Part shown: one piece after another, positions 51,530-60,681 of the stretch
How the letters are laid out: the number at the start of each line of letters is the position of its first letter
How positions within the stretch are numbered: position 1 is the first letter of the stretch
Assembly (NCBI RefSeq): GCF_029964055.1
Contig: NZ_CP124836.1
Span: forward strand, 1-64,000
Direction: 5' to 3'
DNA: 64,000 bases
Source of the DNA: Arthrobacter sp. EM1
GTDB lineage: Bacteria > Actinomycetota > Actinomycetes > Actinomycetales > Micrococcaceae
Translations under genes and position numbers: made by a program
The notes under the pieces: model-generated
What the model saw: the letters and a program-made list of their open reading frames with translations, nothing else
Told to the model about the DNA's origin: nothing
Databases searched by the model: none

Positions 51530-53871
51530 ATGACGCTTACAGCAAATGAACGCAGCACTGCCGGCAAAGCCGGAGATACAGCCGACGACGCTTCCCAGCC
51601 GCTGACTGCCCAGGAGCAGCAGTGGGTGGCCCAATTTATGGACGAAACAACCCTGTTCCTCGGCCCGGACCCGGCCATCATGCGAAGCCACCAGATCACG
51701 TCCCGCTCCGCTTACGAGGAGGAGTGCATCTCCAAGGGCGTGGACCCGATCAAAGTGGACCGCATCCGCAAGCGCCTCGCCGGCGCCCTGGATGAGGGCT
51801 ACGAAATGTGCGAGGCCATGGGTGCCGCTCCCGGTGCCAAATGGGGGACCTGACGACGGCGATTTACACCGCCGAAGGGGACGTCACCTACCTGTCCTGC
51901 CACGGTGTGATCGCGTTCTCGGCGATCCTGCATCACCCGATCCGCTACATCATGAAGTACTGGAAGGACGAGCCGACGGTGGGGATCAACCCCGGCGATG
52001 GATTCATCCACAACGATGCCCGGTACGGAAACGTCCACAATACAGACCAGTCCATGATCATGCCGATCTTCCGCGAGGGAAAGATCATCGCCTGGGTCGC
52101 AGCGACCATTCACGAAGGCGAAAACGGGGCCTGCGAGCCCGGCGGAATGCCCTCGGGCTCCGAGACCCCGTTCGACGACGGACTCCGGATGTCCCCGTTC
52201 AAGATCGTTGAAAAGGGCGATCTGCGCCGGGACCTGCTGACGTTCCTGCAGCACTCGGTTCGCGATCCCAAGCTGCAACTGGCTGACCTCAAGGTCAAGA
52301 TCGGTGCCGTCCAGCGCATCCAGGAACGCGTCGACAGCATCATCGACGAAGTGGGAGTGGAGACCTTCGTCGCTGCCCTGCGCGTCACCGTTGAAGACGT
52401 GGAGCAGGAAGTCAAGCGCCGCATCAGTGAACTGCCGGACGGGACCGTGTCCTTCAACCAGTTCATGGACTCCACCCTCAAGGAGAACATCCTGATCAAG
52501 TTCGCCTGCAAGGTGACGGTCAAGGGAGACAAAATGACCGTGGATCTAAGGGGGACGGGTCCCGAAATCCTCAACCGGGCCATCAACTCCCCGCTGTGCT
52601 CGGTCAAGTCGATGATGATGCAGGCGATCTTGGCGTTCTGGTGGCCTGACCTGCCCCGCTGTACCTCGGCGATGTCACCCATCGACATCATCTCGGATGA
52701 ACACACGTGGGCCGACGCTGGTTACGACGCTCCGATGGGGCAGTCGCTGCAGGCGTCGTTCCGGGGATTCTCTGCCCTGCAGACTGCCTTTGCCAAGATG
52801 CAGTTCTCCAATCCGGAGAAGTTCTCCAACGTCCTCGCTCCGTGGTTCAACCAGATCAACACCTTCCTGTGGGGAGGCCTGACCCAGCACGGCGACCAGG
52901 TGGGCAACCTGTGTGCCGACCTCAACGGCATGGGCGGCGGTGCCAAGGCCTTCCGCGACGGTGAGGACGCCGTCTCACCGTTGTTCTGCGCCATGGCTGA
53001 CACCGCTGAACAGGAAGTCATGGAGGAGGAAGTTCCTTTTATGCAGCTGGTCAGCAAGCGGATCGTCCGCGACAACCAGGGCTTCGGCAAGAACAGCGGC
53101 GGCATGGGCTACGAGATGATCGTTGCCGCCGAGGGAACGCCGATGTGGGGCTTCATGACCGTCACCTCGGGATCCAAGTTCTCGTCCGTGACGGGAATGT
53201 TCGGCGGCTACGGCTGCAGCACGACGCCGCTGGCCATGGTCAAGGGCATCAACATCTACGACGTGATCCGCAAGGACTCCAGCAAGTTCGATTTGTCCAT
53301 GGAACGGATCATGAACGAGCAGCCCTACGAGGGCGGCAAGTACACCACTTCCCATATGGGCCTGCAGTTCGACGTCGCCAAGGATGGCGAGATGTACATG
53401 ATTGCCCAGGGCTCCGGCGGAGGGTATGGCGACGTTCTGGAACGTGATCCGGAGGCGGTGGCCAAGGATCTGGAACTCGGCCGCATTTCACCGAAGGTCG
53501 CCACCAGCATCTACGGCGTCGTCTGGGACCCTGAGACTTTCGTGGTGGACCAAGAGGCAACCACCCAGTTGCGCCACGACTCACGGCAGGCCCGGATCGC
53601 CCGTGGCAAGCCGTACAAGGAATTCCTCGAAGGATACGTGAAGGCCGAGCCCCCGAAGGACCTGCTCTACTACGGGTCCTGGGGCGACGACACGGAGGAA
53701 CTCACAGCCACCCACTTCACCAACAACGGACCGGAGCGGGTCAAGGCGACCATCGACAAGCTGCCGCTGATCATGCTTCCAGACCGCAGGGAAGTCAAGA
53801 TCAGCGCCCTGGAGGACCGAATCCGTGAGCTCGAACTGAAGCACGGGGAAGTTGTCCACCGTAAGTCCTAG
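51530..53871 (+). pseudogene. Ketone carboxylase-like HyuB-type subunit, split by a one-base frameshift
   Basis: Two frames together encode one HyuB-type subunit of about 780 residues, the usual length. The first (51530-51853) has ETTLFLGPDPAIMRSHQI and GYEMCEAMGAAPGAKWG, then stops. The second continues from about 51847 as GDLTTAIYTAEGDVTYLSCHGVIAFSAILHHPIRYIMKYW, with GDGFIHNDARYGNVHNTDQSMIMPIF and GSGGGYGDVLERDPEAVAKDLELGRIS. The join is at G5 (51844-51848): one more G, or a -1 slip, restores the frame. Apart from this the gene looks undamaged, so a sequencing error, a fresh mutation or slippage are all possible. The start has GAAGGAG. Confidence 0.88.
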
Positions 53872-53917
53872 CCCGCTACGGCACGTCCCGGCCCGGGACG
53901 CAGCAACTCACGAACCC

Positions 53918-53960
53918 TTCAGCGCCGCATCCTCCCCATCCAGGACGGTGCGGCGCTGAA
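53918..53960 (+). terminator. Strong intra-operon hairpin between HyuB-type gene and the fifth gene
   Basis: Perfect 12-bp arms TTCAGCGCCGCA (53918) and TGCGGCGCTGAA (53949) with a 19-nt loop, followed by AGCCTTTATT. A second hairpin, CGTCCCG-GCC-CGGGACG, lies just before it (53884-53900). It could terminate or attenuate most transcripts before the last gene. Confidence 0.7.
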
Positions 53961-53994
53961 AGCCTTTATTCGCCAATGTATGGAGAAAGACGTC

Positions 53995-54816
53995 ATGACC
54001 ACTTCCACTGCCACCACCCTCGCCAACGTTGTTGCCTGCCCTCCGTCGGGGCGGCCGAAAGCCGTGGTCTTTGACCACCACGAGTACGCAGCCTCCGTCA
54101 TTCTTCGTGGCCGGCCTGTCCCTTGGGACAACGCCACTGCCTACGCGGCATTCTTTGCCCAGGCACAGGGGCTGCTCCGGCCGGACGTCGCGCTCCTGGA
54201 CCTGAACCGGCTGTACGGTCATTTGACCACCGGCAACACCGGGCTCGAGTCCGGCATGGCGGCCAGATCCCGGACAGGTTTCGCGCTGCGGACGTTGCTG
54301 GACGACGACGACCTCAACCGCGCGGTGCTGGACTTCGTTACTGTGTTCACCAAGACAGCCCGCCAGCCTGTGGTGCTGCGCATCCCGTCGCCGATGGCCT
54401 GGCTCACCGGAACGCACCACTTCTCGGGCGCGGACGGCACCACCGACCTCGACGCCGACAACGCCGAGAATGCCTCCATGTATGTCAGTGACTGGCTCCG
54501 GGCGTTCGCGGCGCTGCCCGTCGCGGGACTTCTGCTGGATAACCGAACGGCTGCAGGCGCGTCCCGCGGCGTGCACGTTCCGCTGGAGGCCTACACTCCG
54601 ATTGCCAATCTGGCCAGCAACTACCGGTGGACGCTGGGGCAGCTCGACGACGACCAGGCGCGACTGCACGGGGACACCGCGGTTGGCGCCTATATTCCTG
54701 CCGGGTTCTGGCTGGAGACGGGCGTGGAACTCCCGGCCGGGGACTTCTACCTGGGCGACATCCCCAGCGCGGCTTCTCCGGAGGGCGTGCTGGCCAGGCT
54801 GGAAACCCTGGGGTAG
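53995..54816 (+). CDS. Unrecognised fifth protein of the ketone carboxylase-like operon
   Basis: About 273 residues (ATG 53995 with GGAGAAA; ATG 53980 is the alternative). Soluble, no signal. Notable text: KAVVFDHHEYAASVILRGRPVPWDN, ALLDLNRLYGHLTTGNTGLESGMAARSRTGFALRTLL, QPVVLRIPSPMAWLTGTHHFSGADGTTDLDADNAENASMYVSDWLRAFAALPVAGLLLDNR. The strand-helix alternation suggests an alpha/beta barrel-like fold, but I do not recognise a family. In acetophenone carboxylase operons a fifth, loosely held subunit of similar size occupies the same place; that parallel is positional only. Convergent with the LuxR gene. Confidence 0.7.
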   Translation: MTTSTATTLANVVACPPSGRPKAVVFDHHEYAASVILRGRPVPWDNATAYAAFFAQAQGLLRPDVALLDLNRLYGHLTTGNTGLESGMAARSRTGFALRTLLDDDDLNRAVLDFVTVFTKTARQPVVLRIPSPMAWLTGTHHFSGADGTTDLDADNAENASMYVSDWLRAFAALPVAGLLLDNRTAAGASRGVHVPLEAYTPIANLASNYRWTLGQLDDDQARLHGDTAVGAYIPAGFWLETGVELPAGDFYLGDIPSAASPEGVLARLETLG

Positions 54817-54827
54817 TAGCCCCCTGG

Positions 54828-57632
54828 TTACTTGGGCAGCAGGTGCCGCCGTCGGGCCTCTGTGACGCAGGCCCTTCGGTCACTGACGCCCAGAGCGTTG
54901 AACAGGCTCTTGAGATACCACTTGACGGTGTTGATGCCCAGATGCAGCTCCTGGGCGATTTCGCGGTTGGACCGTTCCTTCTCGACGAGGCGCAGGATCA
55001 TCTGTTCGCGTTGTGACAAGCCCGGTTCCGGAACAGTGGTGCCCGTGCCGGGGGGAGGGACCGGCTCCGCTGACCACCCTGCATCCCGGTTGGTCCTGGC
55101 CTGCGCTTCCAACCGGATGAGGATGCTGAGGAAACGCGGCAGTTCGGGGCTGCCCAGCTCCGGGGCGGGCTCGCGTCGCAGCCTGGCCGAAGTGGCCCGC
55201 ACCAGTTCCAGGCAGCTTGGGCCGCCATCGAGGACGGGCCGGACGAGGCCCAGCCGGGAACACGTCTCCAGGGCAGGCCATAGCGTCGATTCCGCTTCCT
55301 TACGGTTCCCCGCCTGTTCAAGCGCGGCCGCCAGTAGGATACGGGCATTAAGTTCTGCCCGCGGCCCCAAGTAGGCGGCGGCCCGCGCCAGCAGGCGGCG
55401 GGCGCCGGTCACCGTGTCCAATTTGCCCGGGGAATCCTGGCTCCCGTGACCGGCGTCAGCCATGGCGGATCGCAACTGCGTGGCCAGCTGTATCTGGGCC
55501 TTGGCCTCGGCCAGCCCTTCCAGCCGTGGTCCGGTGATGTCCGCCGGTTCCCGGACAGCTGCCGCGCCCGGTAGGGCACGGTCTGGTTCGGCGTCGATCG
55601 CCCGGGGGCCGATTCCCAACTGCACGCGTTCCAGATTCATGACCAGCCTAAGCCGGTCAAGGCCGAGGCTGTCGGCCACCAGATCGCCTTCGTCGAGTAT
55701 TTCCCGGGCCCGTGGGGTGTCCCCCCGGAGTGCCTTTATTCTTGCCAGCGTGGCGTATGTGGACACCATAAAGTCCACCACCCCGCCTTCGGAACCCAGC
55801 TCGCGGGTTTCTTCCAGCAACTTCTCCGCTTTGTCGAGTTCGCCGCGTTCATAAAGGAGCTGGCCCATCATCGCTCCCGCCAGCCGCGCTGCATGTGAGT
55901 ATCGTCCAGCCTTGCGCCGGCCGAGCTCCACGGCCGCGGTGAAGTGCTGGTCCACGCGGTCCAGATCAAGCAGGGCGTAGGCGGCAAGACCGGAAAAACA
56001 GTGTCCATACACTCCGCTGAAGGGGCCCGAGGTGAGGCCGTGGAACTTCGCGGCCCAGCGCTGTTGCTCCAGGGCGAGACGGTAATCGCCGTCGTGGATC
56101 TTCTTGAACGTTGACACGTTCGCTGCCACCGAGACGATCCAGGGCCGGAGCAGGTTGGCCTGGGCGAAGCACTTCCCGTCCAGTTCATCCACGTGGTTTA
56201 CTCTGTCGCCGTACATGTCGATGCAGCTCTGAACAACGAGCCCTTCGACGCCCAGCTCAAAACGGTCGTGTTCGGTCAGGGTCGCATCGGCGGGCATCAC
56301 GCTTTCGGCCAGGTTCAAGGCCCTCTGCGCCGCCCCGGATTGGTTCAGCAGTGTATGGGCCCAGGCTATTGCCGTCTGGAGCCGGGCCTGGCCGGCCGCA
56401 TGGTCGGCCGGGATCTTGCTGACGAGTGCCAGCAGGGTCGACATGCTCGAGTGCTCCACCAGCCACATCGCGCGGAGTTCGACGATTTCCACGGCGAGCT
56501 CAACGTCCCCGGCGGCGAGGGCATGGTCCACAGCGTCGCTGGGGAATCCGTTTTCCGAATACCAGCGGGCAGCGACCAGGTTCAGTTCCCCGGTCCGGCC
56601 CGGGTAGTCGCGCTCCAGGCGGCGGCGCAGGTAGTCCTCAAACAGGTGGTGATAGCGGTACCACGTGCCGTCGTCGTCGAGCGGCTGCAGGAAAAGATCC
56701 TGCGCCTGGATCTTCTCCAGCATGGCCTGGCCCAGTTCCACCCCTGAGAGCGCGGACGCCAGCCCCGCGCAGAGGCGTTCCGGAACCGAGGTCATCAGGA
56801 GGAAATCCAGTGTTTCGGGGTCCAAGGTGTCGAGGACGTTTTCGGCGAGATACTCACCAATGGACGCGTGCCTGCCGGAGAGCCGTTCAATCAGGTCTGA
56901 GGCCCCGCGGTGGTCCCTGAGGGACAGGGAAACCAGTTGCAGCGCGGCGATCCAGCCCTCAGTCGTCCGGTGGAGGCTAGCCAGGTCTCCCGCATCCAGA
57001 TCGAGCCGGTTGATCCCGACCAGGAAGTCCTGGGACTCGTTTTCATCAAACCTCAAGGCGACGGCGTCCACCTCGATCAGCTGGTCCCGCACCATCAGCC
57101 GCCCCAGTGGCAGGCCCGAGCGGTTGCGGCTGGTGATGATGAAGGACAGATGCGAGCCGCCGGCTTCGAGCAGCCGTTCCACTACCGCCCTGGTCCTGGG
57201 CTCCGTGACCAGGTGCCAGTCATCCAGGGTTATGACGATGTCCTGGCCGCCCTCATCGATGGCGTTGATGAGCGCGGGAACCACATAGTGCTCGGCGTCG
57301 TCGGGCCGTTCCTCCAGTAATTGCTGCAGTTCCTCGTCAAGTCCGGGACGGGCTTTGCGGATTGCCTGAAGCAGATGTGACAGGAACCAGATGGTGTTGT
57401 TGTCATCGCGGTCCAGGGACAGCCAGACGGTGACGAGGTCCTGGGCCGCGAGGAATTCCATCCATTGGGCGGCAAGGGTTGACTTGCCAAATCCGGCCGG
57501 GGCATGGATCAACGCGAGCCGCCGTTTCCGGTCCGAGTGGAGCATCTCAGTCAGTCTCGTGCGGTGGACCCACTGGCCAACCGGCTCGGGCGCGCGAAAC
57601 TTGCTTGACGCACTGGGTGGTCCTGTCGGCAT
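54828..57632 (-). CDS. MalT-like large ATP-binding LuxR-family regulator (LAL)
   Basis: About 934 residues. ATG at 57632 has a full AAGGAGGT ribosome site at ideal spacing, so the longer frame to 57731 is not used. Walker A HAPAGFGKST is at residues 43-52, and a Walker B-like IVITLDDWHLV follows. A long TPR-like helical region fills the middle, and the C-terminus is a LuxR helix-turn-helix: LSQREQMILRLVEKERSNREIAQELHLGINTVKWYLKSLFNALGVSDR. Such proteins are ATP- and inducer-dependent activators. Position next to the carboxylase operon suggests it activates that operon. Confidence 0.93.
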   Translation of the reverse strand: MPTGPPSASSKFRAPEPVGQWVHRTRLTEMLHSDRKRRLALIHAPAGFGKSTLAAQWMEFLAAQDLVTVWLSLDRDDNNTIWFLSHLLQAIRKARPGLDEELQQLLEERPDDAEHYVVPALINAIDEGGQDIVITLDDWHLVTEPRTRAVVERLLEAGGSHLSFIITSRNRSGLPLGRLMVRDQLIEVDAVALRFDENESQDFLVGINRLDLDAGDLASLHRTTEGWIAALQLVSLSLRDHRGASDLIERLSGRHASIGEYLAENVLDTLDPETLDFLLMTSVPERLCAGLASALSGVELGQAMLEKIQAQDLFLQPLDDDGTWYRYHHLFEDYLRRRLERDYPGRTGELNLVAARWYSENGFPSDAVDHALAAGDVELAVEIVELRAMWLVEHSSMSTLLALVSKIPADHAAGQARLQTAIAWAHTLLNQSGAAQRALNLAESVMPADATLTEHDRFELGVEGLVVQSCIDMYGDRVNHVDELDGKCFAQANLLRPWIVSVAANVSTFKKIHDGDYRLALEQQRWAAKFHGLTSGPFSGVYGHCFSGLAAYALLDLDRVDQHFTAAVELGRRKAGRYSHAARLAGAMMGQLLYERGELDKAEKLLEETRELGSEGGVVDFMVSTYATLARIKALRGDTPRAREILDEGDLVADSLGLDRLRLVMNLERVQLGIGPRAIDAEPDRALPGAAAVREPADITGPRLEGLAEAKAQIQLATQLRSAMADAGHGSQDSPGKLDTVTGARRLLARAAAYLGPRAELNARILLAAALEQAGNRKEAESTLWPALETCSRLGLVRPVLDGGPSCLELVRATSARLRREPAPELGSPELPRFLSILIRLEAQARTNRDAGWSAEPVPPPGTGTTVPEPGLSQREQMILRLVEKERSNREIAQELHLGINTVKWYLKSLFNALGVSDRRACVTEARRRHLLPK

Positions 57633-57773
57633 CCGCCACCTCCTTGTGGTCCGGCGGTCGCCGGGAATGCATTTGGCCCTCTGAGATTCTATGGGAACGG
57701 CGGCGCCTAAGACAGGTGTGACCCTTGGCAACTCCTCCGTGCGGGTCCCAGGCTCCCGAGCGCCGGCAGCTCT

Positions 57774-57836
57774 GCCAACGTGGGTCAGATACGGCCCATT
57801 CCGACGCCCGGCATCGGCTGTATCTGACCCGCGTTG
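57774..57836. repeat. 63-bp long inverted repeat after the thiolase gene
   Basis: Arms of 23 bp at 57774-57796 and 57814-57836 pair with two G-U type mismatches only. The right arm ends 3 bp from the thiolase stop (minus strand). No T tract follows. Size and layout match the hairpin at 8081-8143, although the base sequence differs. Confidence 0.85.
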
Positions 57837-57839
57837 GCG

Positions 57840-59024
57840 TCAGAGCGCTTCAAGCACGCTGACGTAGTTGGCGATGCCGACGCCGCCCATGTTCTGCACG
57901 GCGGCGCGGCGGGCGATGGGCAGCTGCATGCCGCCGGCGGTGCCGGTGAGCTGCATCGCGGCGATGACGTGCTGCGAGACGCCGGTGGCGCCCACAGGGT
58001 GGCCCTTGGCCTTGAGTCCGCCGGAGACGTTGACTGGCAGCTTGCCGTCCTTGAAGACCCAGCCTTCCTCAATAGCGCGCGAGCCCTGGCCCGGTTCGGT
58101 CAGTCCCATGGCCTCGTACATCAGCAGCTCGGCGATGGTGAAGCAGTCATGCACCTCAGCGAAGTCCAGATCCTCCAGCCCCACGCCGGCCATCCCCAGC
58201 GCGCGCTGCCAGGAGACCCGCGTCGCGGCGAAGGCGGTGGGATCGCGGCGCTCGGCCGGGAAGAAATCGTTGGCCTGGCCGAACCCGGCGAGCCGGACCG
58301 GTGCAGTGGCCCCGCCGGTGGGGGCGACGCTCAGCACGACGGCGGCGGCGCCGTCGGACACAGGCGAGCAGTCGGTGCGGCGCAGCGGGTCGGCGACCAT
58401 CGGGTTCTTGTCCGAAACGGTCCGGCAGAACTCCTCGCCGAGGTCCTTGCGGAGCTGGGCGTAGGGGTTGTCGACGCCATTGCGGTGGTTCTTCGCGGCG
58501 ATGGTGCCCAGCACGTCCGAGATCGGTCCGTAGCGCTTCCCGTAATGCTTGGCGACCTCGGCAAACAGCCCGGTGAAGCCGGTGCTGGAGGCTTTACCGG
58601 CCATGTCGTAGTCCGCGCCGAGCAGCGCCGCCCCGACGACATCGGCCCCGGCGTGGGTCATCTTCTCGGCGCCGATCACCAGGACGGTTTTCGCGGTGCC
58701 GGCCAGCAGCGATTTGGTGCCCTGCTGGAACGCTGCCGACCCGGAGGCACAGGCGTTCTCGACCCGGGTGGACGGGACGTTGGCCAGCTGCTCCGAGACC
58801 TGCAGCGCCAGCGAGGACGGGAAGGCCAGCGGCATCATGCCGGAGTTGAACTGTCCGAGGTAGATCTCGTCGATCTGGCCCGGCTCGATCCCGGCGTTGG
58901 CGATCGCCTCCGTGGCGACCTGCACGATCAGGGACTCGAGGGTCTCGTCCGTGAGCTTGCCGAAGCGGCTGTGTCCCCAGCCGGTCAGCAGGACATCCTT
59001 GCCGAACTGTTCGCGCAGGCTCAT
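57840..59024 (-). CDS. SCP-x/SCP2-type thiolase (acetyl-CoA acetyltransferase)
   Basis: A 394-residue thiolase. Nucleophile Cys92 in [21 protein letters not shown] as the second catalytic block, and [25 protein letters not shown] as the third. This combination marks the SCP2-thiolase subgroup rather than PhaA/FadA. ATGA overlap with the upstream CoA-transferase B gene indicates coupling. With the CoA transferase it would convert 3-oxoacyl-CoA, such as acetoacetyl-CoA, to acetyl-CoA, suiting the product of the neighbouring carboxylase. Confidence 0.9.
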   Translation of the reverse strand: MSLREQFGKDVLLTGWGHSRFGKLTDETLESLIVQVATEAIANAGIEPGQIDEIYLGQFNSGMMPLAFPSSLALQVSEQLANVPSTRVENACASGSAAFQQGTKSLLAGTAKTVLVIGAEKMTHAGADVVGAALLGADYDMAGKASSTGFTGLFAEVAKHYGKRYGPISDVLGTIAAKNHRNGVDNPYAQLRKDLGEEFCRTVSDKNPMVADPLRRTDCSPVSDGAAAVVLSVAPTGGATAPVRLAGFGQANDFFPAERRDPTAFAATRVSWQRALGMAGVGLEDLDFAEVHDCFTIAELLMYEAMGLTEPGQGSRAIEEGWVFKDGKLPVNVSGGLKAKGHPVGATGVSQHVIAAMQLTGTAGGMQLPIARRAAVQNMGGVGIANYVSVLEAL

Positions 59025-59707
59025 GCTGTGGCTCCTTCAAGGGTGGGGGTTGTGTCGACGGAGGGCGCGACGTCGAAATCGGCTTCCGTCTTTTCGCGGA
59101 TTTCCTCGACAGTCACGCCCGGGGCGAGGCGGGTGAGCGTGAGCTTCCGTCCGCCGTCGACCTTTTCAAGGTCAAACACGGCGAGGTCGCTGATGATGCG
59201 GTCAACGCAGCTCAGGCCGGTCAGCGGCAGGGTACATTCCCTGACAATCTTGGCGGTGCCGTCCTTGGCGTTGTGCTCGGTGAGGACCACAACGCGCGGG
59301 GTGCCGGCAACGAGGTCCATGGCGCCGCCCATGCCCTTGACCATTTTGCCGGGGATGGTCCAGTTGGCGAGGTCGCCGCCGCCGGAAACCTGCATGGCGC
59401 CGAGGATCGCGACCTTGACGTGCCCGCCGCGGATCATGCCGAAAGATGCTGCGGAGTCGAAGATGCTGCCGCCCGGGAGGACCGTGACGGTCTGCTTGCC
59501 GGCGTTGATGAGGTCCGCGTCCTCCTCGCCCTCGAAGGGGAACGGTCCCATGCCAAGCAGGCCGTTCTCGCTCTGCAGGACAACGCGGACGCCCTCACGC
59601 AGGTTGTTGGCGACCAGCGTGGGGATGCCGATGCCAAGGTTGACGTAGTCGCCGTCGTTGAGTTCTTCGGCCGCGATGGCAGCCATTTCATTCCGGGTCC
59701 AAGCCAT
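59021..59707 (-). CDS. scoB: 3-oxoacid CoA-transferase subunit B
   Basis: A 228-residue class I CoA-transferase B subunit: [108 protein letters not shown]. The Glu of SENGLLG is the residue that forms the enzyme-CoA thioester. Succinyl-CoA:acetoacetate transferase is the likeliest activity; 3-oxoadipate CoA-transferase is the alternative since the families are close. It lies 32 bp after subunit A and overlaps the thiolase. Confidence 0.92.
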   Translation of the reverse strand: MAWTRNEMAAIAAEELNDGDYVNLGIGIPTLVANNLREGVRVVLQSENGLLGMGPFPFEGEEDADLINAGKQTVTVLPGGSIFDSAASFGMIRGGHVKVAILGAMQVSGGGDLANWTIPGKMVKGMGGAMDLVAGTPRVVVLTEHNAKDGTAKIVRECTLPLTGLSCVDRIISDLAVFDLEKVDGGRKLTLTRLAPGVTVEEIREKTEADFDVAPSVDTTPTLEGATA

Positions 59708-59739
59708 GATGATTCTCCTGAAGAAAGTAAGGGCGGCGC

Positions 59740-60480
59740 TCAGGCCGGAACGGGTGCGGTTTCTGTGGCGTCGGCCGCTTCCGCCCGGGGACGGACCGTG
59801 CGCTGTTCGATGTCCTTGACCCGGGCGTTGGCCCGGACGAGGCGCTGGACAAAAACGCCGGGCGTCACGATGTGGTTGGGGTCGAGCGCGCCGGGTTCAA
59901 CGATTACCTCGGCCTCCGCGACGGTCACGACACCCGCCGTCGCGACCACCGGGTTGAAGTTCTGGGCGGTGTAGCGGTAGATCAGGTTGCCGTCGGTGTC
60001 GGCGGTGTGGGCGTGGACCAGGGCGACGTCGGCCTTGATGGCGCGTTCCTGGACGAACGTTTCGCCGTCGAATTCGGCGAGCGGCTTGCCTTCGGCGACG
60101 AGGGTGCCGACCCCGGTCTTGGTGTAGAAGGCCGGGATGCCGGCGCCGCCGGCGCGTAGGCGCTCGGCGAGGGTTCCCTGCGGGGTGAACTCGACCTCCA
60201 GCTTGCCGGCGAGGTACTGCTCGGCGAAGAGCTTGTTCTCGCCCACGTAGGAGGCGATGACCTTGCGGACCTGGCCGGCTTCGATCAGGATGCCGAGGCC
60301 CTTGCCGTCCACGCCCATGTTGTTCGAGACCACTGTGAGGTCTTTGACACCGGAATTGCGTACCGCCTCGATCAGGTCGGCCGGGATGCCGCTGAGGCCA
60401 AAGCCTCCGACGGCGAGCGTCATGCCGTCCCGCAGCACGTCCTGCAGCGCGGCTGCCGCGCCGGATTTCAGCTTTGACAT
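59740..60480 (-). CDS. scoA: 3-oxoacid CoA-transferase subunit A
   Basis: About 246 residues. ATG at 60480 sits six bases after GAGGAG; the two upstream in-frame starts are unlikely. Motifs: [21 protein letters not shown] (glycine-rich CoA loop), [67 protein letters not shown] and [44 protein letters not shown]. First gene of the transferase-thiolase operon, divergent from an IclR regulator with which it shares a promoter region carrying two matching boxes. Confidence 0.92.
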   Translation of the reverse strand: MSKLKSGAAAALQDVLRDGMTLAVGGFGLSGIPADLIEAVRNSGVKDLTVVSNNMGVDGKGLGILIEAGQVRKVIASYVGENKLFAEQYLAGKLEVEFTPQGTLAERLRAGGAGIPAFYTKTGVGTLVAEGKPLAEFDGETFVQERAIKADVALVHAHTADTDGNLIYRYTAQNFNPVVATAGVVTVAEAEVIVEPGALDPNHIVTPGVFVQRLVRANARVKDIEQRTVRPRAEAADATETAPVPA

Positions 60481-60510
60481 CTGCATCTCCTCATTGAGCT
60501 GTTGACGCAA

Positions 60511-60523
60511 TCCACTTTGTGGA
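60511..60523. promoter_or_regulatory. IclR-type operator box 1
   Basis: TCCACTTTGTGGA is a 13-bp near-perfect palindrome 31 bp before the scoA start codon. It shares TCCAC-N4-TGGA with box 2 on the other side of the intergenic region. Confidence 0.6.
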
Positions 60524-60630
60524 CTGCTCCTCTGCTGTTGGAGCCTACGGTGCCAAAAAGGGGGCTGTCAATGGATGATTTTGCCCTCCATAGTGCCATT
60601 TTTACAGTGTGGACGGTAGGCTAATGACTG

Positions 60631-60643
60631 TCCACAATATGGA
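60631..60643. promoter_or_regulatory. IclR-type operator box 2
   Basis: TCCACAATATGGA has the same TCCAC-N4-TGGA pattern as box 1 and lies 39 bp before the iclR-type start codon. A further TGTGGAC/GTCCACA inverted pair overlaps its left side. Two boxes spanning a divergent promoter suit an autoregulating IclR protein. Confidence 0.6.
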
Positions 60644-60681
60644 TACTTTAAGACGATTGAACACAAAACCCGAGGAAGAAG

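Noticed and set aside
57834..59648. 604-codon open frame opposite thiolase and scoB
   Set aside because: Spans two well-supported overlapping genes on the other strand and has no recognisable motif.
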